DNA of 64,000 nucleotides from Opeltia flavorubescens (Eukaryota; Ascomycota; Lecanoromycetes; Teloschistales; Teloschistaceae): assembly GCA_000442125.1 (NCBI GenBank), contig KE546973.1:620001-684000 (forward strand), given 5' to 3'. Position numbers and translations under genes: made by a program. The notes under the pieces were generated by a model. That model was not told the DNA's origin, ran no database searches, and was given only the letters and a program-made list of their open reading frames with translations. Position 1 is the stretch's first letter. Each line of letters opens with the position of its first letter. Of this stretch, positions 47,503 to 57,525 are shown one piece after another.

Positions 47503-48160
47503 TCAGTCCTCCCCAAGGCTTGCCCTTACGTTTGCCCTGCATTTCCTCCTGAATCCCTTTTCATCCTCTCTCCACATTCTTGCCGCCTCCACGTTCGCCG
47601 GGCTCTCGTCATTCGGACTGCTGAGCATACTGATGACACTAAGCAATATGGTTTCAGGAGTTTGTACCGGTGACCATCGTTCGGCCACCGATTCATAGCC
47701 GTATTTATCTTCTTCCGGAGGATGTAGAATTGATATACAGACTTCACCATTTCTCTCATTGCCAGCATATACTAACGATCACCTCGGAGTTAGCTTGCGC
47801 CGGCCTCCGAAGTCACTTCCAAGAGAATTGGAAGGGAAGAGAACTGTACTGTTAGGATGAAATATTGGTGTTTGAAAGGTCATTTTTGGCGGTAGAAGTG
47901 GATATTGTGGAGGAAATGTAAGATGTGCGCGGAAGAAGCCTCCTGGAACAACAAGAATCCCATCAGCCTGCAATTATTGTTTCATCGGCCGTTATTGACG
48001 TACCACCGTAGTATTTGCAATCGTCAGATATCATAAGCATAACCTCCCACTCCATGACATTGTTGTCTACCAGGCCACAGCTTATACCTGGGATGTCCTT
48101 ATCTGTTTGCATCTGCTTGAGCTGGCGACCCAAAAGCCCAGCGGCAGCTGAGGTCGCCAT
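47503..48160 (-). CDS. Ubiquitin-conjugating enzyme E2, Ubc7/UBE2G type
   Basis: Exons 48004-48160, 47850-47942 and 47503-47771 give 172 aa. The start is 'MATSAAAGLLGRQLKQMQ'. The UBC core has 'FFRAHLTFPPQYPLLPPKM' and 'FHPNIYAGNERNGEVCISIL', with catalytic Cys95. Just after it is the acidic insert 'PPEEDKYGYESVAERWSPVQ' that marks the Ubc7/UBE2G/UBE2R class, then 'TILLSVISMLSSPNDESPAN'. Such E2s build Lys48-linked chains; yeast Ubc7 works in ER-associated degradation with Cue1, while fission yeast Ubc15 and animal UBE2G1 are close. No membrane anchor is present, so a partner would be needed for ER recruitment. The conserved HPN tripeptide is intact. Confidence 0.92.
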
Positions 48161-49003
48161 ACTGTCATGAAAAAGCCCAAGCGGTGAATGTGGCTGTAAA
48201 TCAAGATCGAAGTCTTTATTGATGAGACCTTTCGTCTGTTTGCGATCAATTAATCGATTTGATGGTGACCGAATGACTGAAAAGATCCTCTGTAAAGGAA
48301 GTCTATACAAATGAAAGCTTGCGTTTGACAGCATACGCCCAAATACGTCAGCGGCGTTATCGGATTTAAATATGCTATACGGAACACGCTCGTGGCACTG
48401 TAGCGCTTTTCGAGCCGAGGTTCGATATTTAATGACAAAAGTCGTGTCCGACAGAGGGAGGGGTATTTTTACTGAGCAGTTCATGCGTTGTAGTATAAAA
48501 GCTCGCCGAGTCATATGTCGCTGTATCGATATCTAGCTCTCTCGAGACTGCTTGGAATTCGTATCATTGTCCCTTCTGCTTTGGGTGATCCCAGCCCTTA
48601 ACGGACACGACATGTGTCATTAACTCTCAGAGACGCCATAAGAATTAAGAATTCACGCACAATTATGTGCACAAGGCTCGGAGCCGAGCCGGATCGATAA
48701 ACTACGTACAGAGAAGAATGGTATTTCAGACAGAAAAATATGCTGCGGTATGTACCGAATGATTCCCGCTCATTGATACAATAGGGGTATCCGTCGATTT
48801 TGGCACTGGCCGTTTCATGTGAAAGATGAAAAACGAATACCATATGCTACGGCCAAAGTCTTATTTCAACAAATTTTGAGCCACGAAAATTGGCTATCCT
48901 TCTCGAAAAATGTTCGAATTTGCCTGAAGCGGACCAGAAAATAGGCGAGTATGGGTATCATTGATGAAACACAAAAATTTCACGGTGACAGTTGGACGTA
49001 ATT
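48161..49003. other. Intergenic: E2 promoter region
   Basis: 843 bp upstream of the E2 gene and downstream of the GPI-protein stop. An open frame continues upstream of the E2 start on the minus strand but has no coding character. Nothing else was seen. Confidence 0.4.
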
Positions 49004-49994
49004 TCATAGTCCAAAGATGGCAAATATGAGGAATCCGAGACCAGCAGCGCCACTAATTGCCGGATGCTTTGCTACAGCTGCACCCTTGGCTGTAGACGTG
49101 CCAGCCGCAGCGGTTGTAGTGTACGTGCTTGTTCTTGCCGGAACGGTGGTACCAGGGATTGTGCTTCCGGCTATAGTAGAAGCCGGTAAAATTGAGGCAG
49201 AGCCAGAGACGGCCACAGTAGAGGCTTCAACAATTGTTGGTGCAATGGTAGTGGGCTCTATGGTCGTCCCAGGAAAAGTCGTTGTGACGGTTATGACTTG
49301 GCCCAGAGCGGTGGCTGGAATTGCACTACCTGAACCAGCGGCAGTATACTGTGTGGGGATGGGAAGAGTAGAGGTATTCGGTCTTTCAGGGGAATCCTCG
49401 GATCCGTAGACGTTGCCTGTCGTACCATCTGTAAGAGTATAGTCCCCACTGATAAGATTCGCTTGACCGCCGGTAGAGTTGAATTCGCCGGACACAATCT
49501 GACCAGTGGCACCTCCAGGCAGGAAATAGTTTGTCGTGTAATTGTCCTGGTTGATGTCAGCTGCAACTTTAGCCCGCGAAATTATTCCGCTCCACTAACG
49601 TAGCAGAACGGCAGATTTAGCCCTTGGAGAAGTAGACATAACGTTCCGTCGTTGCCTTCAATATGTAAGTCTCATTTTTAAGAAAGTCGCGACGCGGTGA
49701 CTTACAGCACAAGCCCGATGTTGACGCACGAGTCTCCAATAGCGTTGCAAGCTCGTCGCGGGCTTCCAGAGAGTCTCGCTTCGCCTTCGCGCCATTGACG
49801 GAGGTGAGGATATCAATATAAAGCGGAGACAGATCGGCGCCCACAGCAGGTGTGTCTGCTGAAGAAGAAACGCCTTTGGGGTTGCACTTGCTGTAGTTGT
49901 CAGGGCAATCGTCTCGAGCTTCAAGATTGGCGTTTGCGACAACAGCAATTATGAAGACATGAGCGAGATAGAGCCGACGGAGAAGCGGCAACAT
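49004..49994 (-). CDS. GPI-anchored cell-wall protein, Pezizomycotina family
   Basis: Exons 49706-49994, 49600-49655 and 49004-49546 give 295 aa. A signal peptide (MLPLLRRLYLAHVFIIAVVA) leads into a Cys-bearing domain: 'CPDNYSKCNPKG', 'STSGLCCNDGTLCLLLQGLN', 'LPFCYDNYTTNYFLPGG'. The 56-nt middle exon carries three of these Cys-region pieces and is confirmed by the join 'FCY/DNYTTNYF'. A beta-repeat-like part follows ('NLISGDYTLTDGTTGNVYGS'). The second half is Ser/Thr/Pro-rich with many potential O-glycosylation sites, ending in a hydrophobic tail 'GAAGLGFLIFAIFGL' preceded by small residues, a GPI-attachment signal. Such proteins are common in ascomycete walls. The molecular function is unknown. 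Confidence 0.85.
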
Positions 49995-51181
49995 GTTGTG
50001 AGAACAATGTGTGTAGTGAATAATGAATCAAGAAGGAACGTACGCTGCCGTTACGAGGCAGCACGAAGATTCAAATATTCCTTCACAGTGGTCGAGTGGC
50101 GTTTGGTCACAGATCCAAGATCTAAGGCTGATTTAGTGCCCAGCAGTCGAAGTGCCATGTCGAAGTACCCAGCGGCAGATGACCAATCTGTCTGCATAGC
50201 AACTAAGTGGGGCAAATTAGTCGGAGTAACGACTTGCGAAGCCCCTGCAGTAATAATAAACATGTCAATCATTTATGCAATATCTCAAGTTATCAACAGA
50301 CTATAGTCTTGTCAACAATGACCTTCCGTAGAAGTTGATATCTCTGCGGCGATTCTCCGGTGCACGTGGCGCGCTAAGGCTACCAAGCTTTGGCAACGGA
50401 GCCTCCAAGAACCGACCCGGTGATCAAAATACGACAAGTAAGGTGGCTGCTATTTGTGCAAGTACGTACTTGTAGCCTTCACTAAGAGCGTCGCAACGTG
50501 CGAATAATGCAGTCATTCAGCCTGGGTATGGGGTCATGCAAGATCCTTGCTGAAACAAGAAGACTGCTGCAGCACACTTGTAAGACTGTGCGCTAAAGCA
50601 CAACCGAGTTTCGCACTCTGTGGCTGTCAAGGCTTGGTCCCTGACACAACAANTGAATAGGGTAGGCTTAACAAGTGAACACCACAGCAACGATGCTACG
50701 CAAACAGTGCATCCGATACCTCGATCACTTTAAGGTCTGAGTCAGAACATTGAACCTTACTATTGGACGGGCTGTCTGAGCCACGTAGGCAGCTTGTTGC
50801 ATAAGACTCGGTGACTTCTGGCTGGAATTTGCGGTGTTCCGTCCGCCTCTGTTCCACTTTTCTATCACCCGAGGGCAAGGGTATGGGTCGAAAAAATTGC
50901 ATGGCAAATTTTACCCTCACGTTGCGGCCGCATCCATGTGTCATGCCATTGACAATGCATCTGTCGGACAATGCCGATCCTTTGTCCAAGCAATTCTAAT
51001 TCCTGGCAATATCCGAGCGTTATTGACAGGAAAGATCGAGATACGTACATCGTATTCGACATTGGCATTGAAATATTTGGGTGCTTCGGGTGCCGATTGG
51101 ATCAAACGTCGTTGCGAAAAAGAAGGGTGTACGGACTACAAAGATTTTGCTCCAAGCCTTCACGGCCTTTCATCCTTGTTG
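49995..51181. other. Intergenic, 1.2 kb
   Basis: Upstream of the GPI-protein gene and downstream of the SigF-like gene. Overlapping short open frames on both strands have no recognisable product. An ambiguous base is at 50653. No repeat or RNA gene was seen. Confidence 0.4.
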
Positions 51182-51906
51182 CTACCCCGCAACCGCCTCC
51201 CCAACGCTTCTTTCCTTGTTCCCGCCTATAACATTCTGCTCAATCCAACTCACTGGCCAGAAAATACCCGCTCCCAATACGCACAGCGCAGTTGCCACCA
51301 ATTGCCACAGCAGTAGAAGAGCGCTCAGAATGCCAAAATGGCTGAAGAATTTGAGAAACTCATTGACCTGATATAGATCATTCTGACTTTGAATGTAGTA
51401 CAATGGTTTATTCGATGATGAGGCTTTGTATAAAGATCCATTCTGTGATTCGTTGGGATTGATAGGCGTAGAATACGATGGCTGTGGAGGAAGCGGAGGA
51501 TGTCGCACCAGCTTCAATACCGTGACAAGGGAGACAGAAGCGCTCAGAAACGGGATTATCCATATCCGAAACACTTGATGGATGTCGACGTAAAGCGTGA
51601 GATTCTTTTCGTCGTAGGCAATGCTATTGATATCAAGTTCTATCCGTGGTGACATAATCTTGTACCAGCGATATATGCACCAGATAAGCCATCGACTACC
51701 TTCAAAACTGCCTGTACGGCAGAACGGATGGGTAAATGAAGCTGAAGGCGTAAAGTACTTCTCAATTGTCGCTCGTTGAACGGAAGGTTGTGCTTGAGTA
51801 AGCTGGCGTATAATGCGCGAGATGTCATTGACTAGCATAATAGCGTTAGCGGATGCTGCTCTTTGCGATCAACATTATAATTTCAGATTATACCTGGATC
51901 TTCCAT
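51182..51906 (-). CDS. SigF-like NTF2-fold protein with C-terminal membrane segment
   Basis: Exons 51894-51906 and 51182-51831 give 220 aa. The first exon is only 13 nt (MEDP plus one base); the join gives 'MEDPVNDISRIIRQLTQAQP'. The NTF2-like part has 'TIEKYFTPSASFTHPFCRTG', 'WLIWCIYRWYKIMSPRIELD', 'YDEKNLTLYVDIHQVFRIWI' and 'YYIQSQNDLYQVNEFLKFF', matching the fungal family described as SigF-like NTF2-like. A hydrophobic segment near residues 185-205 ('LLLLWQLVATALCVLGAGIF') may anchor it. The biochemical role is not known; no enzyme residues are evident. A disordered insert ('PSYSTPINPNESQNG') sits in the second half. Confidence 0.85.
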
Positions 51907-52188
51907 TTCGTTTGAAATATGGTCGAACAAGGTCGCAGGGAGACCAGACTTCTTCTATGCGGAGTGGTTGTTAAATGTGCATTTGAGACTATGGTTCTAC
52001 AAACAACTACCAAGTGGACGCTGTTGTTGACGTCACTTTAACATGCTTCGAGCGGACACAATAAAGGTTATGGGTTTTTAATTCTGGTAATCTTGGTGAT
52101 ACGATATTATTCACGTGCACCGGTTGTTCGAATGATGAATAAGAACTTACAGATAAGCTCTCGTATGACAAATGATGTCTAGATAACC

Positions 52189-53914
52189 TCATTCATGATG
52201 CTGTCTCTTCATGCCCAATCCGTTGCGGAACTTATCTTCTTGACTGACGATATGCTTTGGCAGAGCGTCTCCAATGCCGAAAAAGACGAAAGGAGCCCAC
52301 TTCCACCTAAACGGATTAATGGCGATACAGAATATGAACCAGTAGATCAACTCCGAGTACGTGAAGAAATCGAAGGCACCAGTCGGGGCATGTGATTTGA
52401 GATGCGATGTCATATCGATCCATCGTTTCATCCAATATGTCTGCGGCCGAGCTGTCATGTACCCTCAGTCAGCAGGATACCGGTTTTAGTTAATGCGAAC
52501 CGGCATACCTAGAGGATCCACAAGAAACATCAATAGTAGTCGAGTGTAGATGCCGATGTGATAGTTCCCAACCTGCAAGTTATGGGATCAGTCTTCCAGT
52601 ACCCGGGAAAATCAAAGGTAGGTTCAGGTTTACCGTTCCGATTGCGTTCACATAGGTACAGTTATTGCAGCAAATACTATCATCAATAAGCCTTTTATAC
52701 TTCTCCCTGGCCCGAAAAGCCCACCTCATGTGTTCCGGTGGAAAGACTTGCAAGTACCACTTCGGGGGCTGATACGGCTCTTGAAAGACCTCGTCCGGAA
52801 GGAAAGATAGACTCGGCCGCTGATACCCGGTTGCCATAATGACCATATCTCCCTCGACTTCAATCTCTCGGCCAGGACCTCCCTTGGGAACTCCTTTCAC
52901 CCGCTGTCGGAAACGTATGCCGTTCTTGGTGAAACCAATGATATCTCCGCGTAACCATTCAGCCTTGTGATCACGGATCTGATGGAAGATGTCAGAATTG
53001 ACCATTGGCGTCTCGGTGAAGAGACCTTGGGAACTAGGGGCGAGGTCTTCAAGGTCACGGTAGAAAAGTCTTCTCAGCAGAGTTTCAGGGATCCAAGAAA
53101 GGATCGTTTCTTGACCGAAGACGTTCAGTGCTAGCAGTCCGTCTACGAATGCGTTGCGTGGTATGATCCACTTGTCCGAGCGTGCTAGGACGGACGTCGA
53201 AGCAGCATCCGTGTGTACAACAAACTCTAGTGCTTCAACCGCAGAGGCACCACCTCCGATAATGAGGACTTTCTTGCCTGCTGCTGTCTTGCCATCCAAC
53301 TTTGATGAGTGGAATATTTCCCCCCGAAATGCCTCCTGATTGGGCATGTGAGGCATTTTGGCTTCTCCGCAGGTCCCTACAGCGGCAAGGATACCGTCAA
53401 AGTATCCGAAAGAAAGATCATCGTTGATTATCCAGCGCCCGGAAGCGTTTTGTCTCGTAGATGTAACCCGGGTATTGAATCTAGTACGCTCTTGGAGTCC
53501 GTATCTTTTCCAAAGCTGAGTGATCTGCGATACAATCTGTTGGCGATCCGGATATCCAGCCGCCCATTTGACCGAAGGATGAAATCGATACATTATACTG
53601 TGGATCTGGAGGCCAGAAGTGTTGTTCACCCGCTAGGAACAGCATTCAGAATGGAAGCGGAAGACACGGTTGATTGATCAACGAACACTCCATATCCCAC
53701 CGATGCTTCTCTCATCCCCCGCTTCGAACACAGTGACATCAAAACCATGGCCAACGCAGTGTGCTGCCGACGAGATACCCGTGAGACCTGCCCCGACAAC
53801 GGCAATTCGAGGCCGTCGGAGAGTAGCCTTTGGCAATGGCGGAGTAGGTGAGAAGAGTTTGTCCAACACCCATTGGATCAATGAAAACATCATTTGAAAA
53901 GGGTGGAACTCCAT
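52189..53914 (-). CDS. Flavin-containing monooxygenase-like enzyme
   Basis: Exons 53687-53914, 52634-53632, 52509-52572 and 52189-52451 give 517 aa. The FAD-binding Rossmann motif is 'IAVVGAGLTGISSAAHCVGH' near residue 40, followed by 'FEAGDERSIGGIWSRVNNTS'. The second dinucleotide motif is 'VLIIGGGASAVEAL'. The FMO/BVMO fingerprint reads 'FRGEIFHSSKL' (consensus FxGxxxHS...), with 'MATGYQRP' as the C-terminal ATGY signature. It should use FAD, NADPH and O2 to oxygenate a nucleophilic or ketone substrate; identity of that substrate is not shown. The C-terminal 90 residues contain hydrophobic stretches ('FDFFTYSELIYWFIFCIAIN'), so membrane association is possible. It is divergent from the PCI-domain gene. 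Confidence 0.9.
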
Positions 53915-54292
53915 TTTCGAATAGTACTTGTCGTCTTAAGCAACCCATAATAGCAGACATGAATGAAAAATAAATTAAACATAAGAGTCGATGTTCCGAC
54001 GTCATCTCAAGCGGCTTTGCGGGCCGTCAGTTCCACTCTGTCGGGGGAGCTAAGTAGCACTAGCTTAACGCGGGGGTTCACTACTTATAGGATATTCCGA
54101 CAACAATGGGCACTGTTAATGGGCCTGCCACAATGCATGTACTCGATTCAGAGGTTTTAGACATTGCTATGCCTTCGGCCTTGGCGTCATTCAAGATGCT
54201 ACCTAGGACTCTCTCACTCAATCCTTGAATTGGACTGATCAGACTTCCAAACCGCGATTTCTAATGCTACCTACCACCAAGAACTATATAAA
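53915..54292. promoter_or_regulatory. Shared divergent promoter, FMO / PCI-domain gene
   Basis: 378 bp between two outward starts. A TATATAAA stretch lies just before the PCI gene's ATG (about 54284-54291), too close to be a normal TATA box unless the leader is very short. No other motif was assigned. Confidence 0.4.
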
Positions 54293-56049
54293 ATGGCTAC
54301 ACCTACCATCGACAAGTTTCTGGGCGAAATGGCACGCTTAATGCGAGAGAAAGACAGCTTCCAGATACAGAACTATCTGCATTATGAACCGCCATGGCCC
54401 CCTTTATACAACCAGATGATCACCGAGCTCAGACAGACATATCCGATCTTCCAGCAGAGCAGTCTTGAACGTAAATGCGCGACTAATTTACCGGCTGAAG
54501 AGGAGGGCGACGGTGGAGGTTCATTCACAAGCTTTGTCTCTTTTCTGGTGAAATATTTTGCCTTCATCCGAGACGTCGATGTGAGCCAGCTTCTCGAAAC
54601 TCATGACAGACTCAAAGCTCTTCTGAGGTCTGCAATCTATTTCTTTTGGGTTTCACGCATTCAGCATGCTAAAAGGAAAATAGTCAAGCAAGTATCGCAT
54701 TGAGCGCATCAACAGGACTGCTCATCTTGCCGACCGTCATCTCCTTGTCACGGACACTCTCCCGATTAGCTATTGGCTTAGACAAAAGACCAGATCTTGT
54801 TGCTAATCTTGCCAGGCGGGAGTCTGCTGCGGGTGGCGAGGAAGCTGGGGAAAGGGTCACCCTTGCAGAAGGTTCAGCAAACTTGATCCGCGAAGCATTT
54901 AAGAAATGTGCTAGCGAGAGATCTGGTAATGTAAGCGGTCTAGACAGTGACGGCAGGCCAGAGGGCAGAAGAATAGGAATCTACCTTATGGCGAATGTTT
55001 GCCTTAAACTCTTCTTTCACTGCCGAAAGCTTCGAAGCGCTGAACAGATCTTTGCCTTGATATACCAGCAATCTCCACCCCTCTCGCTTTATCCAGCCGC
55101 CCAACGCACAACTTTCCTCTATTACCTTGGCCGCTATCACCTCGCCAACAACCATTTCCATCGAGCTCAGCTCGCCCTTCAAGCAGCTTACAACCAATGC
55201 CATCGTCAGGCGAGCAAACAGCGACGTCTGATCCTTATTTTTCTTCTCACGTCAAACCTGATCCTTGGCCGGTTTCCCACATCGCGCGTCTATCAAAGCC
55301 CTGAAGCTCAAGGTCTCCGCGAAAGATTCGAACCCATATGCCAGGCTATCGCAAAGGGAGATGTCGCTTCCTTTCGAACTCTTACCGACATCGAGAACCC
55401 TTCCACAAGTTGGTTTCTTCACTGGCGTATCCTCCTTCAAATAACGAACAGATGCGAAGTCCTCGTCTGGCGATCACTCGCTCGACGGACCTTCCTTCTG
55501 TCTGGTAACAGGGGTGATGCCGCCAACAAGAAAGCGCCGACACTCAGCTTAGAAGACGTTTTCACTCTAGCCACTTACCTCGAGAAACGAGCTCTAGGTC
55601 TCGAGTCAAAGGAAGCGACTGATCTGAAGACTCAGATGGCTAATGGCAAAAATCACACCAATTCCATCTTTATCTTTCCACCCACTCCAGCCGACACGCC
55701 TCCGGCAAAAGAAGATGAGGAACAGCTCCCAGATGGCTGGGTGGATCCGGACCTAGCTGACTGCGTCGATCCACCTGGACCTGACCTGCCCACAATGGAA
55801 GCCGTGGAGTCGATGATAGCGTCTTTGGTTGATCAAGATCTGCTACACGGTTTCATTAGCCATGGTCAGAAACGGTTTGCAATCACGGGTGCGAAGAATG
55901 CCTCGCCGTTGCAGGTCGGATTTCCGAATGTATGGAAAACGATAAGCGCGAAGATGGATGAAGAAGTCCCTGGCTGGGTCAAAGAGGGACACAAGAAAGG
56001 AGGAGGAACGGTAATGCATCTGAGCGGCGCAAGGCCTGTAGGAGCGTAG
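54293..56049 (+). CDS. PCI-domain protein, Thp1/PCID2-CSN12 family
   Basis: Exons 54293-54627 and 54693-56049 (65-nt intron) give 563 aa. The acceptor at 54692 was chosen because it gives 'LKALLSIALSASTGLLILPT', as expected for a continuous helix. N-terminal helices include 'YNQMITELRQTYPIFQQSSL' and 'FVSFLVKYFAFIRDVDVSQL'. The TPR-like/PCI region covers about residues 200-480, with 'YLMANVCLKLFFHCRKLRSA', 'TFLYYLGRYHLANNHFHRAQ', 'LILIFLLTSNLILGRFPTS' and the C-terminal winged helix ending 'DQDLLHGFISHGQKRFAI'. Family members (yeast Thp1, animal PCID2) sit in the TREX-2 mRNA-export complex with Sac3; the related CSN12 is in a COP9-associated complex. I favour Thp1-like from the overall layout, but sequence alone does not settle it. 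Confidence 0.82.
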
Positions 56050-56176
56050 TTCGTATATACCCCGATGATGTAGCTTGTCATTTTGATAATGATGTGTCGT
56101 ATTTTCCATTATCAACCTCGGTCTTCTCAATCGTTCCCGCATCCGCTCTTCATATGAGTCTCTCCTCAAAGGTGAT

Positions 56177-57217
56177 TCACCTCCTCTTCCCACCCAACCC
56201 TCTAATCCCTGATCTCTTCCTCCTCTCCCAAGCCTCTCCAACTCTCATTCCGTCCCCTCCTCCAGCCGAGGTAACCTTCCTCCGCTTCCCTCCACTGCCC
56301 TTGACCGCTTCCCCCAAGCCCTCCCCAGCCCCACCAAGCACCTCATCAAACCCTCCACTCATCCTCTCCCTCTCCCTCTTTCCCTTTTTCTTTTTCCCTC
56401 CCTCAGTCGGCAACCTCACCAGTCTCATCTCCTCATACTCCTTCCTCTCCCTCTCCTTCTGCGCATCCCGTCCCTTGAGACCGTTGTCAGCGCCGATTGA
56501 CGGCTCAGCGACAGGAGCAGAGGACAGTTCCTCTCGGATGAAGGTGTCGAGCATTGCGTTCTTGCGCTTACGAGTCGAGGCTTGGGAAGGTCGGTCCGTT
56601 GTGTGGAGGGCGGTGGGAGTAATACGTGGGGGTCGGTAGACACTGGAATCGCGCTTCGATGACGTTGGAGGGGAAACTTTACGAGGGCGAGTGAAAGCGG
56701 AGAGGTTCGGCCGGTGAGAGAGATCGGAGATGGTAGGGTTGGAATTTTCCGCTTTATTATCGCCGTCAGAACCGGAGGCAGAAGGGCTAGAGATGGACGA
56801 TATATTTTTGCCCAACTTGGTCCTGCGCTTGGCTAGCAGAGGATTGGAATCTGGTGGAGAAGCTTCAGACGCAGCGAGGAGGAGCTTGTCGAGTTGGTAT
56901 TTTAGACGGGATTCCAACGGGCGAACGCCTTTTTCGACGTAAAGGCGGAGAGAAACAAGATTCTTGACAATTTCGTTGTGTGATGGCTCGATAGGATCAT
57001 GATGAGCTTCACGACTCGAAGTGGATTTTCGAATTCTGAAGAGCAGCAGAAAGACGAGGTTTTGCAGATAGGATAGAAGTAATTCGTTCTTGACGTCGAG
57101 GAGGGAGAGGCCGTCGCTGGGAGGTTTCAAGGCTTCGATGGGAGGGATAGAGTCTATAGCCGAGCTCAATGATTCTGCTAGAGTTGCAAGATCGGGGGAA
57201 GCTAGGCCTATAGCCAT
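56177..57217 (-). CDS. LCP5: Neuroguidin/Lcp5-type ribosome-biogenesis factor
   Basis: 346 aa from the ATG at 57217 in a single visible exon. The frame is open further upstream (to 57397) but without another ATG, so an upstream exon is not excluded. The Sas10/Utp3/C1D domain occupies residues 1-115: 'LATLAESLSSAIDSIPPIEA', 'GLSLLDVKNELLLSYLQNLV' and 'YVEKGVRPLESRLKYQLDKL'. The C-terminal part is disordered and basic, with 'YRPPRITPTALHTTD' and a Lys/Arg/Glu-rich run, ending 'SGIRGLGGKRR' with the usual GKRR-like tail. Lcp5 is a nucleolar U3 snoRNP/SSU processome factor needed for 18S rRNA maturation. It converges on the PCI-domain gene with 127 bp between stops. Confidence 0.88.
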   Translation of the reverse strand: MAIGLASPDLATLAESLSSAIDSIPPIEALKPPSDGLSLLDVKNELLLSYLQNLVFLLLFRIRKSTSSREAHHDPIEPSHNEIVKNLVSLRLYVEKGVRPLESRLKYQLDKLLLAASEASPPDSNPLLAKRRTKLGKNISSISSPSASGSDGDNKAENSNPTISDLSHRPNLSAFTRPRKVSPPTSSKRDSSVYRPPRITPTALHTTDRPSQASTRKRKNAMLDTFIREELSSAPVAEPSIGADNGLKGRDAQKERERKEYEEMRLVRLPTEGGKKKKGKRERERMSGGFDEVLGGAGEGLGEAVKGSGGKRRKVTSAGGGDGMRVGEAWERRKRSGIRGLGGKRR

Positions 57218-57525
57218 GGCGGAATCGATAGAAGTGAAAGCAAGAGACTCGGGATGAACAATGTTGTGGCTTGAGTCTTCGGCTACAACTTCCCTTATCG
57301 AGACACGTTTGGTCCTAACCGACCAAGGAACATTATTAGGCTCATGACAATATTTTGAAGAGACATTGGAGATTACGGCCGTCTTCAGATTACTCAAATT
57401 TATTTACTAATGTATCTATGTACACGATATACCTGCAGCAGGCATTCCGCAACTTGGGTATCTCATTGCATGATCAACAACACATTGCATCTTTTGTCAT
57501 CGTCAAGACCGTACCACGACTTTCC
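57218..57525. other. Intergenic: LCP5 upstream region
   Basis: 308 bp between the LCP5 start and the stop of the zinc-transporter gene. The LCP5 reading frame stays open through part of this (to 57397), which may mark a missed 5' exon or simply chance. Confidence 0.4.

Noticed and set aside
56094-56639. Plus-strand Pro/Ser/Leu-rich frame of 181 codons
   Set aside because: Antisense to the basic LCP5 tail; composition follows from the opposite strand.
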